From positions 1 to 7,377 of the forward strand of contig JAPYTY010000094.1 in NCBI GenBank assembly GCA_029942065.1: a stretch of 7,377 bases of DNA. Reading direction: 5' to 3'. The translations under genes and the position numbers were made by a program. The DNA is from Acidobacteriota bacterium. Its GTDB lineage: Bacteria > Acidobacteriota > UBA6911 > RPQK01 > JADFOI01. Below are positions 1 to 5,715 of this stretch, one piece after another (the stretch's first letter is position 1; each line of letters starts with the position of its first letter). The notes under the pieces are model-generated. The model was not told the DNA's origin, ran no database searches, and was given only the letters and a program-made list of their open reading frames with translations.

Positions 1-720
1 GGCTTGGTCTGCCTGGTGGTAACGGTGACCTCCTTGCTCTATTTCGCAGAGCGCAGGCGCCAGGAGGCGGTGAGAGAGGCCGCTCAACAAATGCTTGACG
101 TCGAGTCCAGTGCGCTGGAGGCGAGAAGTTCAGGCGATCTGGAAATCACTCTCTACTTTTACCAGCCTTCGGCGACTCTCGATCGTCTGGATTTCCTGCC
201 CGCCGACGAGATCAGCGAAAACCCCGCCCAGGAGTTTTCCGTCCTGGAAATTCCCGAAAAGAATATTCCCGAACAGGATACTCCCGAACAGAAAATTTTC
301 ACTGGGGCTGCACCTCCCCTTATGGATGTCTGGGAGACCCTGGTAAGTTCAGAGGACGCGGAAGTCTTGCTCCGGGAAACTCGCTCCATCTTTCGAACCG
401 ATGACATCATTCTGACTGCCCGTCAGATCATTCATGAAGTGCTGAAAGGGCCCAGCGACGAGGATTTTCAGATCTTCGCCCCGGACGCTCGATTGAGACA
501 GGTCTTCCTGCTCGAGGACGGGACAGCCCTGGTCGACCTATCCCGCCAGGTGGTTCATCCCCTTTTAGGTGGGGTAGCAGTAGAGCTTTCGGCGCTCTAT
601 TCTGTCACCCGCTCGCTGAAGGAGAACATCGAAAGGATCCGTCGGGTTCGCTTCCTGGTGGAGGGTCGGGAACGTCCTACTCTGGCCGGACATGTTTCCA
701 TCCGTGAGCCCTTTATGTAA
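1..720 (+). CDS. GerMN-domain (spore germination protein GerM-like) membrane-anchored protein, 5' partial
   Basis: The frame is open from base 1, and the only early start candidate is a TTG at position 4, so the true start is probably upstream of the window. The visible N-terminus is a short hydrophobic stretch (about residues 1-14) followed by charged ERRRQE, which fits the end of a membrane anchor or signal. The GerMN domain begins at DLEITLYFY and resumes after a long insertion with ARQIIHEVLKGPSD, a DGTALVDLS strand, GGVAVELSALYSVTRSLKENI and a terminal RVRFLVEGRERPTLAGH. These are the usual conserved blocks of the family. The insertion contains an imperfect pentapeptide repeat. GerM acts in sporulation in Bacillus, but GerMN proteins are widespread in bacteria that do not sporulate, so the role here is unknown. 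It lies 12 nt before rph and probably shares its transcript. Confidence 0.85.
   Translation, partial: GLVCLVVTVTSLLYFAERRRQEAVREAAQQMLDVESSALEARSSGDLEITLYFYQPSATLDRLDFLPADEISENPAQEFSVLEIPEKNIPEQDTPEQKIFTGAAPPLMDVWETLVSSEDAEVLLRETRSIFRTDDIILTARQIIHEVLKGPSDEDFQIFAPDARLRQVFLLEDGTALVDLSRQVVHPLLGGVAVELSALYSVTRSLKENIERIRRVRFLVEGRERPTLAGHVSIREPFM
250..294 (+). repeat. Three tandem 15-bp units inside the GerMN gene
   Basis: Three adjacent 15-nt units (250-264, 265-279, 280-294) each carry the core (A)TTCCCGAA or ACTCCCGAA followed by a 6-nt variable tail. They encode IPEKN-IPEQD-TPEQK, a proline- and charge-rich linker inside the GerMN domain. The unit length is a multiple of three, so gain or loss of a unit keeps the frame. 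Confidence 0.8.
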
Positions 721-732
721 GAATGTCCTGTC

Positions 733-1530
733 ATGCCAGCACGAAACGATGGTCGCAAGACCAATCAACTCCGACCGGTTAACATCGTCCCCGGCTACAA
801 TAAGCACGCCGAAGGCTCGGCACTCATCGAGTGCGGCGAAACGCGTGTCATCTGCACCGCCAGCGTTGAGGAGAAGATCCCTCCCTTTCTCCGAGGCAGC
901 GGGAAGGGATGGGTCACCGCTGAATACGGGATGATCCCGCGCTCGACCGGTACCCGGATGAGAAGAGAAGCCGCCAGAGGTAAACCGTCGGGTCGAACCC
1001 AGGAAATCCAGCGACTGATCGGCCGTTCGCTCCGCTCTGTGGTCGATATGGAAGCCCTGGGCGAACGGACCATCTGGATGGACTGTGACGTCATCCAAGC
1101 GGATGGAGGAACCCGGACCGCTTCCATAACGGGGGCCTTCGTGGCTCTGGCCTTGGCTTTAGCCAAGCTCCAGAAGGAAAAACTTTTGAAGAAACCCGTG
1201 CTTCAAGACTTTGTGGCTGCTATCAGCGTTGGCATCGTTTCCGGAGAACCGATACTGGATCTTGGCTACGAGGAAGACTTTGCAGCCGCGGTGGACATGA
1301 ACGTGGTGATGACGGGTCAGGGTCTTTATGTCGAAGTCCAGGGGACGGCTGAAGAAAACCCCTTTTCGGCATCCCAGCTGGACAGCCTTCTGGGACTGGC
1401 CGGCGAAGGTATCCAAACACTTGTGGGCGAGCAAAAGCTTGTTCTCGAGCAACAAATAGAAAACCACTCGGATCTTTTTTGCTGTGAACCCGACCCGCAG
1501 GCTGCGCTTTCTTCTGGCAACCCACAATAA
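733..1530 (+). CDS. rph: Ribonuclease PH
   Basis: RNase PH is a phosphorolytic 3'-5' exoribonuclease that trims tRNA 3' ends, releasing nucleoside diphosphates. The 265-residue protein shows the family signature throughout: RPVNIVPGYNKHAEGSAL near the N-terminus, GRTQEIQRLIGRSLR at 87-101 (phosphate/RNA-binding arginines), DCDVIQADGGTRTASITGA at 117-135, and GEPILDLGYEED at 171-182. In that last block D176 and D182 match the spacing of the catalytic aspartates D178/D184 of the E. coli enzyme. GTAEENPFS follows at 204-212. The ATG at 733 lies 12 nt after the upstream stop, with no strong ribosome binding site, so coupling to the upstream gene is likely. E. coli RNase PH has about 238 residues. 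The extra C-terminal tail of about 25 residues here is poorly conserved-looking and overlaps the start of rdgB. Confidence 0.97.
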   Translation: MPARNDGRKTNQLRPVNIVPGYNKHAEGSALIECGETRVICTASVEEKIPPFLRGSGKGWVTAEYGMIPRSTGTRMRREAARGKPSGRTQEIQRLIGRSLRSVVDMEALGERTIWMDCDVIQADGGTRTASITGAFVALALALAKLQKEKLLKKPVLQDFVAAISVGIVSGEPILDLGYEEDFAAAVDMNVVMTGQGLYVEVQGTAEENPFSASQLDSLLGLAGEGIQTLVGEQKLVLEQQIENHSDLFCCEPDPQAALSSGNPQ

Positions 1531-2092
1531 CGGCAAGGTGCGGGAAATTCGTTCCGCGCTCTCCCAGTTCGAGATTGACCTCGAAACTCTCGACCAGCAC
1601 GGCAGTTTCCCCGAGGCCGAGGAAACCGGATCCACCTTTTCCGAAAATGCCCATTTAAAAGCCCTGCATTATCAAGGCTTAACAGGGCTTCCAGCCCTGG
1701 CCGAGGACTCCGGACTGGCTGTGGATGGGCTGGGTGGAGAACCCGGAATTCATTCCGCCCGCTTCGCGCCTACCGATGAAAAGCGCATTGCAAAACTGCT
1801 GGAAAGGATGGACTCCCTCTCCCATGAAACCGAGAGAACGGCCCGCTTTGTATCCGCCATCTGCTTGATACTCCCGTCTCGAGTCATCGAGGTGGTGGGA
1901 GAGGTTCCGGGACGAATAACCCGAGCGCCCCGCGGCGACCAGGGATTCGGCTATGATCCCGTCTTTTACTATGCACCGCTCGAGAGAACCTTTGCCCAGA
2001 TGACAGTGGAAGAAAAAAACCGGGTTTCCCATCGCGCCGCCGCCCTAAAGAAGCTGGTGGGGGAGTTGGAAGGGCTGACAGCTGACCGCTGA
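1484..2092 (+). CDS. rdgB: XTP/dITP diphosphatase (RdgB/HAM1 family)
   Basis: This enzyme hydrolyses the non-canonical purine nucleotides XTP, dITP and ITP to monophosphates plus pyrophosphate, keeping them out of DNA and RNA. The 202-residue length is normal for the family. Conserved blocks are ATHNNGK (12-18), EETGSTFSENAHLKA (46-60), AEDSGLAVDGLGGEPGIHSA (73-92, with the catalytic-region acidic residues), GDQGFGYDPVF (151-161) and SHRAAALKK (182-190). The start is a GTG at 1484. It is chosen because the conserved β1 strand (LRFLLATHN) begins only six codons later and no ATG lies between. The first 47 nt overlap the 3' end of rph in another frame, which suggests translational coupling. rph-rdgB adjacency is common in bacteria. 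The stop codon directly abuts a strong hairpin. Confidence 0.96.
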   Translation: MNPTRRLRFLLATHNNGKVREIRSALSQFEIDLETLDQHGSFPEAEETGSTFSENAHLKALHYQGLTGLPALAEDSGLAVDGLGGEPGIHSARFAPTDEKRIAKLLERMDSLSHETERTARFVSAICLILPSRVIEVVGEVPGRITRAPRGDQGFGYDPVFYYAPLERTFAQMTVEEKNRVSHRAAALKKLVGELEGLTADR

Positions 2093-2113
2093 GCGCTGGT
2101 CTTCGACCAGCGC
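2093..2113. repeat. Perfect 9-bp hairpin with TTC loop, immediately after the rdgB stop
   Basis: GCGCTGGTC (2093-2101) pairs perfectly with GACCAGCGC (2105-2113) across a TTC triloop. It starts one base after the rdgB TGA. No T-run follows, so it is not a classical intrinsic terminator, although it could stabilise the mRNA 3' end or act with a factor. The same hairpin and its right flank recur at 6670-6702, which marks it as a dispersed repeat module. Confidence 0.8.
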
Positions 2114-2147
2114 GTTCCACGTTCCAAGTATCACGTTTTACGTTCCA
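2113..2147. repeat. Heptamer array, consensus CGTTCCA
   Basis: Five consecutive 7-nt units can be read: CGTTCCA (2113-2119), CGTTCCA (2120-2126), AGTATCA (2127-2133), CGTTTTA (2134-2140) and CGTTCCA (2141-2147). Three are identical and two degenerate. A matching array follows the same hairpin at 6689-6709, so hairpin plus heptamers behave as one repeat module. Confidence 0.75.
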
Positions 2148-2172
2148 ATTTGGCACGATCCGGCAGCCTGTT

Positions 2173-2195
2173 GTAGGGGCGCACCGAGTGCGCCC
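2173..2195 (+). repeat. REP-like element 1: GTAG plus 8-bp hairpin
   Basis: GTAG (2173-2176) is followed directly by GGGCGCAC (2177-2184), a CGA loop and GTGCGCCC (2188-2195), a perfect 8-bp stem. A 5' GTAG next to a short palindrome is the hallmark of REP sequences mobilised by RAYT (TnpA-REP, Y1 family) transposases. No RAYT gene lies in this window, so the REP assignment rests on structure and on the second element 34 nt downstream. Confidence 0.65.
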
Positions 2196-2209
2196 ACAGC
2201 AAGGACGTT

Positions 2210-2233
2210 GTAGCGGCCGCTCTATGAGCGGCC
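2210..2233 (+). repeat. REP-like element 2: GTAG plus 8-bp hairpin
   Basis: GTAG (2210-2213) and one C are followed by GGCCGCTC (2215-2222), a TAT loop and GAGCGGCC (2226-2233), a perfect 8-bp stem. It has the same orientation as element 1, separated by CACAGCAAGGACGTT-type spacer sequence. The inverted copy of this module at 6725-6800 keeps the GTAG and its flanks but lacks this stem-loop. Confidence 0.65.
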
Positions 2234-2262
2234 TTCCGGATGGTGAGGCACCGCCTGTCAGA

Positions 2263-2307
2263 AAATCCGAAATTCGAATTCCCAAATCCGAGTCCAGTCC
2301 GAAATTC
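2263..2307. repeat. AT-rich dispersed-type repeat with AAATCCGA and TCCGAAATTC words
   Basis: AAATCCGA occurs at 2263-2270 and 2284-2291, TCCGAAATTC occurs at 2266-2275 and 2298-2307, and a perfect palindrome AATTCGAATT sits at 2271-2280. Spurious translation of the minus strand gives words of the 'IRISDF / NSNFGFSD' type, which are familiar from intergenic repeats mispredicted as proteins in environmental genomes. No gene is supported here. Confidence 0.55.
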
Positions 2308-2353
2308 AAAACCGGACCATTCTCCACTCCGAGCGTCAGCGAGGAGTTTCTCC

Positions 2354-2368
2354 GCGTGCGAAGCACGC
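2354..2368 (-). terminator. Hairpin downstream of the metalloprotease gene, possible weak terminator
   Basis: GCGTGC (2354-2359) pairs with GCACGC (2363-2368) around a 3-nt loop, 12 nt past the TAG stop of the minus-strand metalloprotease gene. Read on the minus strand it is followed by a second small stem (GGAG-AAA-CTCC). No T-tract follows, so termination is uncertain. It may instead be another of the region's triloop repeat hairpins. Confidence 0.35.
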
Positions 2369-2380
2369 TTCTCCTGGCCC

Positions 2381-5041
2381 CTAGTCTGCTTGAGTGATGA
2401 ATTCCGCCAGTGGGACCACCGGAAAGGTGGTGAGAATACCGGGAGAGACGCGGATGACGGTGGCAGCCACTTCAGCACTCGCCTCAACCCACAGAGTACC
2501 CACAAAGGTATCCGGCAAGCCGAGATCGAGGGTAGGGCCATTGGGAAATCCGACCAACTGCGCACGCGCTGCCAGAACGATCGTTTTTGAGGCCACGATG
2601 GCTCCCTCTGTATCTCGAACCATCAAAGTGAGCGAAACCTGCTGGTCCTGGGCATTCACAATGGCAATCCCTGTATCCGTAGCCGGAGCATCGCGATCAA
2701 TGGGCAACACAAAATCGGTCTGGGGAAAGCTTTCTCCCACGCCCGCAGTCCCGGTGGCGAGCGAGCTGAAAAGAACAACTCCACCTACCGGACTATCCTG
2801 GGTTGTTACCTCGAGTGATCCCTCGACATAACTTTCTGTTTCCAGAATTACCGATCCAAGAGGAGGAATGGAAAGACTCTTGGCCCCACTGGACAAGAAC
2901 TCCCCGCTCAGGGTCATCGACGTGAAGGAACCACTCTGATTGCGCACCTGAATGGTCACGTTGGCCATCCGCTTAGCCGATGGATTCAAAAGAATCAGTT
3001 TGGAACTCAGATCCCCGACATGGGCAAACTGGGCGAAAAAGCTGCGGGTGGAAATCCGGTTCTGGATCACCGGAAAGGTGGTGAAAACACCGGGTCTGGT
3101 GCCGATCACGGTGGCTCCAATCGGGCGATTCGCCGTCACCAGGGCTGACCCGTCAAAATCCGAGCCAACGATGCTGATCAAATCGGGAATAAAACTGGCC
3201 AGGTGGCCGTTGGCACCCAGGTCCAGGATGGTGTTTCCCACCGGCCGACCGTCGGGATCCTGAAGTTGAACAAACACCTTGACCGGCCGATCATCCAGAT
3301 TGGTGAGGGCCAGACCCGTATTCACGGTGGCGCCACCGCCCTTGACCTCGACTGGGGCAAGAAAGGTATAGAGAGGCCGGCTGGGGCCCACCCCTGTGGT
3401 TCCCGTGTCCGACTCGAACAGGACCGTTCCCCCGATTCTGCGGTCGGCCCGGGCACGTAAGGAACCAACGAACTGGGAGCTTCCACTGGTGGTCACGGAA
3501 AGTGACCCACCTGCCGCCAGAGTGAAATCTAGGTCACTGTTGGCATCGAAGGTGAGACTCCCCAGACCAATCGCCGTGCGGTCTCCGCTGCTTCCCCGTG
3601 CCGAAATCTTTCCACTCACTGACTGACTCAGGTTTGTGTTGACCAGAAACACGCCGGAAGTGATTGATAAGGGAATATCCACAAACTGGCCAAAGGCTTG
3701 GAGAAACCGCAAAGGAGAAAAAACTTCAAGGCCACCCGTGACCACGCCCACCTCGCCGGAGTCATTCTTGAGGAGGACGGAATATTCTCCCTTGGGTGTG
3801 TCCAGCGGAACAGTAAGCGGGTAAGATTTAAGATTATCCCCGCTCGCATTCTGCTTTCCAGTTACGAGTTCGTTCGACAAGAAATAGATACCTTGATTAG
3901 TAGCAAGAGTGTCGACCCCAGTCCCCGACACTAAAAAATTAGTCTCCTCACCCTGGTCTACATTTACCGAGTCAACTGATAGCGAGACCGAACTTGTCAG
4001 TTTAGCTTGGACAAGCAGAAACTTCGGATCTACGGCCGAATTTCCCTGAGTTACCTGGAAATCGATGCCCGAAGTTATGCCACCCCCAGTTACCGTCACC
4101 GAAGGGGTCATCGAGTCATTGAAAAAATTGGGAAGAAAATCGGTCACCATGGACTCATCAAAAATTCCCCCGTTGATATTGCCCGATCCAGTGGGACTGT
4201 CAAGCGGCTCGACGTACAACGTATAGTCCCCAGGCGGCAAGAAGCCCAATTCGTAGTTTCCGTCCGTAAGGGTGATGGCGTTGGAAGACAAGGCCCCGTG
4301 CTCATCCACCGCAACGACAAAAGCTCCAAAGACCGGAAGTCCCCCACGCGAGACCTTCCCGGTAATTGTTCCCGTGATTCGGTCCAATCCCACCATGGGA
4401 TAAGTCACATTCGCACCTGCAATGTCATCCCACGAGAGCACGTCAAAACGCTGACTGAAGGCCCGAGACCCACTAAAAAACATGGTGGAGGTCCGGCTGA
4501 CGCTGTGATCCAAGTTCAAGTGGTGCCCGAATTCGTGCAACGAAGTATCGAAAATGTTTTGAACATCGGCCTGGGTATCCTCAACCGTGGTCCAGGTCTT
4601 ACTTGGATTGAAAACTAGATCCCGATCCAAAAGCTGACCGGTCACCGGGTTGAAGGTGCTCAATGACAAGCCGACAGTCGCTCCCGAAAATAAGGCTTGG
4701 TTGGCGGCCGTGTCGGCAAGGGTGACAAGATGGACCCGATCAAAGCCGGCATCTGAAATCGAGGTGTCCGCACCGAACACAAAGTTGACGGAGGTTGTTC
4801 TTATCCACCGCTCCAGCGCTTCCTTCAATGCAGCCTTGGGATTACTGCCATCGACTACCTGAGGCAACTGATCGGTAAAGCCCTCCCAGATTCGGATCTC
4901 GATGGGATAGTCGGCAACAAACCAGCGCGTGGTTGTCACACCATCATCGAGTAAACTCACGACATATCCACTGTGCACAAGCCCGAAAACAACCACCAGA
5001 ACCCCCAGTATGATCGATTGCTTCCAACTCTTTGCAGCCAT
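2381..5041 (-). CDS. Secreted matrixin-type zinc metalloprotease with Ig-like C-terminal modules
   Basis: An 886-residue protein, numbered from the ATG at 5041. A GTG at 5044 is also possible, but the AAGGG ribosome-binding site is 5 nt from the ATG and only 2 nt from the GTG. Residues 1-24 form a signal peptide (K4, K7, then a hydrophobic core). The protease domain spans about 35-215, with the zinc motif HEFGHHLNLDH at 169-179 (ligands H169, H173, H179; general base E170) and a Met-turn candidate M187 in TSTMFF. The usual glycine of HExxHxxGxxH is Asn176. There is no cysteine-switch propeptide; the whole protein lacks cysteine. A carboxypeptidase-regulatory-like β domain follows (about 221-284), then an IPT/TIG-like segment (about 350-445), then two copies of a module of about 215 residues (444-660 and 667-877), each ending in TTFPV. 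No C-terminal sorting signal is evident. It probably acts outside the cell or on its surface; the substrate is unknown. It is the last gene of the minus-strand cluster. Confidence 0.85.
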   Translation of the reverse strand: MAAKSWKQSIILGVLVVVFGLVHSGYVVSLLDDGVTTTRWFVADYPIEIRIWEGFTDQLPQVVDGSNPKAALKEALERWIRTTSVNFVFGADTSISDAGFDRVHLVTLADTAANQALFSGATVGLSLSTFNPVTGQLLDRDLVFNPSKTWTTVEDTQADVQNIFDTSLHEFGHHLNLDHSVSRTSTMFFSGSRAFSQRFDVLSWDDIAGANVTYPMVGLDRITGTITGKVSRGGLPVFGAFVVAVDEHGALSSNAITLTDGNYELGFLPPGDYTLYVEPLDSPTGSGNINGGIFDESMVTDFLPNFFNDSMTPSVTVTGGGITSGIDFQVTQGNSAVDPKFLLVQAKLTSSVSLSVDSVNVDQGEETNFLVSGTGVDTLATNQGIYFLSNELVTGKQNASGDNLKSYPLTVPLDTPKGEYSVLLKNDSGEVGVVTGGLEVFSPLRFLQAFGQFVDIPLSITSGVFLVNTNLSQSVSGKISARGSSGDRTAIGLGSLTFDANSDLDFTLAAGGSLSVTTSGSSQFVGSLRARADRRIGGTVLFESDTGTTGVGPSRPLYTFLAPVEVKGGGATVNTGLALTNLDDRPVKVFVQLQDPDGRPVGNTILDLGANGHLASFIPDLISIVGSDFDGSALVTANRPIGATVIGTRPGVFTTFPVIQNRISTRSFFAQFAHVGDLSSKLILLNPSAKRMANVTIQVRNQSGSFTSMTLSGEFLSSGAKSLSIPPLGSVILETESYVEGSLEVTTQDSPVGGVVLFSSLATGTAGVGESFPQTDFVLPIDRDAPATDTGIAIVNAQDQQVSLTLMVRDTEGAIVASKTIVLAARAQLVGFPNGPTLDLGLPDTFVGTLWVEASAEVAATVIRVSPGILTTFPVVPLAEFITQAD

Positions 5042-5046
5042 CACAA

Positions 5047-5051
5047 CCCTT
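5047..5051 (-). promoter_or_regulatory. Ribosome-binding site deciding the metalloprotease start
   Basis: On the minus strand AAGGG overlaps the TAA stop of the upstream small gene (TAAGGG) and lies 5 nt before ATG 5041. The arrangement implies that ribosomes finishing the small gene can re-initiate on the metalloprotease gene. Confidence 0.6.
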
Positions 5052-5607
5052 ATTCTTCCGGTCTCGTCAGTTCCTCCAGGGTGGCACGCAGCTTCGCAGA
5101 GAAGACTTCAAGCTCCTGAAAGGTACTCAAGGGCTGTCCGCCCAGGGTCAGTGCCAGGGGATGGGAGGGATAGATGCGAACGACACGCTGATCGGAGCCA
5201 CCATTGATGACCTGGAACTGCCCGAGAGTACCGGCCAATGTCCGGTTGCGCTGCAAGTCGTCAAGATAGGAAAAAACAAGGTACTCCCGGCCCAGCCGGT
5301 AACGAGCTGTGTGTGTGACTTGCTGGGCCAGTTCCCCCACCGTACCCCCGTATTCGATAATTTCGGCCAGATTATCCGGGTCTCCCTTGACCGAGTCCTG
5401 CACCTGAAATAGGTGCCGGGTCAAGATAAAACGATGATCCTCGTTCCAGTAACTCTCCTTCTCCACCAGCCTTCCCACGAAGATCAGGTTGCTCTCCTCA
5501 AGAAAATCGATGTCGGCAACCGAAGCCGAACGGCTCTGGCCGGCAAGGAAAGGAGAAGTGAGAGACAAGATGAAGGTCAGGAAAATGAACTGTTTAGGAA
5601 AAAACAT
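5050..5607 (-). CDS. Small secreted protein of unknown function, coupled to the metalloprotease
   Basis: A 185-residue protein from the ATG at 5607. An upstream in-frame TTG at 5658 would add 17 residues with three cysteines ahead of an obvious signal peptide, so it is rejected. Residues 1-23 (MFFPKQFIFLTFILSLTSPFLAG) are a signal peptide. The mature part shows strands FVGRLVEKESYWNEDHRF (43-60), ILTRHLFQVQDSVKGD (61-76), GGTVGELAQQV (87-97), ARYRLGREYLVFSY (101-114) and LGQFQVI (128-134). A pattern of the type 'VG.V....W.ED...I.T...F.V...LKG....GGTVG......A.....GE..L.F' occurs, as I recall, in hypothetical secreted proteins of Acidobacteria and similar phyla. I know no assigned function. An OB-like or NTR-like barrel is a guess. 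The mature protein has no cysteine. The stop lies 8 nt before the metalloprotease ATG, so the two are probably made together. Confidence 0.75.
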   Translation of the reverse strand: MFFPKQFIFLTFILSLTSPFLAGQSRSASVADIDFLEESNLIFVGRLVEKESYWNEDHRFILTRHLFQVQDSVKGDPDNLAEIIEYGGTVGELAQQVTHTARYRLGREYLVFSYLDDLQRNRTLAGTLGQFQVINGGSDQRVVRIYPSHPLALTLGGQPLSTFQELEVFSAKLRATLEELTRPEE

Positions 5608-5617
5608 TGTATTAACT

Positions 5618-5647
5618 CTTATACAAAAAAAGAGAGCACAGAGGCAA
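5618..5647 (-). promoter_or_regulatory. Possible promoter ahead of the small secreted gene
   Basis: On the minus strand TTGCCT (5642-5647) and TATAAG (5618-5623) are separated by 18 nt, matching 4/6 and 5/6 of the σ70-type consensus. The -10 is only 10 nt from the ATG at 5607, which would leave a very short leader, so the call is weak. It would allow the last two genes to be expressed apart from the MauE-like gene, whose stop is 108 nt upstream of ATG 5607. That gap shows no clear terminator or gene. Confidence 0.25.
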
Positions 5648-5715
5648 ATCTCACCCAACCAGCCTCTCCGTTTAAATAACGTGGAATCAGGGTAAGTGTT
5701 TCAGAGACGTAGAAA

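Noticed and set aside
2172..2255. CRISPR array or rho-independent terminator
   Set aside because: The hairpins differ in stem sequence, there are no regular spacers, and no T-run follows any stem.
1884..2565. Minus-strand open frames across the convergent repeat region
   Set aside because: They run through the rdgB gene, the hairpins and heptamers, or the antisense of the metalloprotease; their translations contain known spurious repeat words.
2240..2590. Plus-strand 116-residue frame
   Set aside because: Half lies in repeat sequence and the rest is antisense to the well-supported metalloprotease gene.
5608..5658. Upstream TTG start that would lengthen the small secreted protein to 202 residues
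   Set aside because: It adds a cysteine-rich stretch in front of a clean signal peptide, and the internal ATG at 5607 gives a normal secreted protein.
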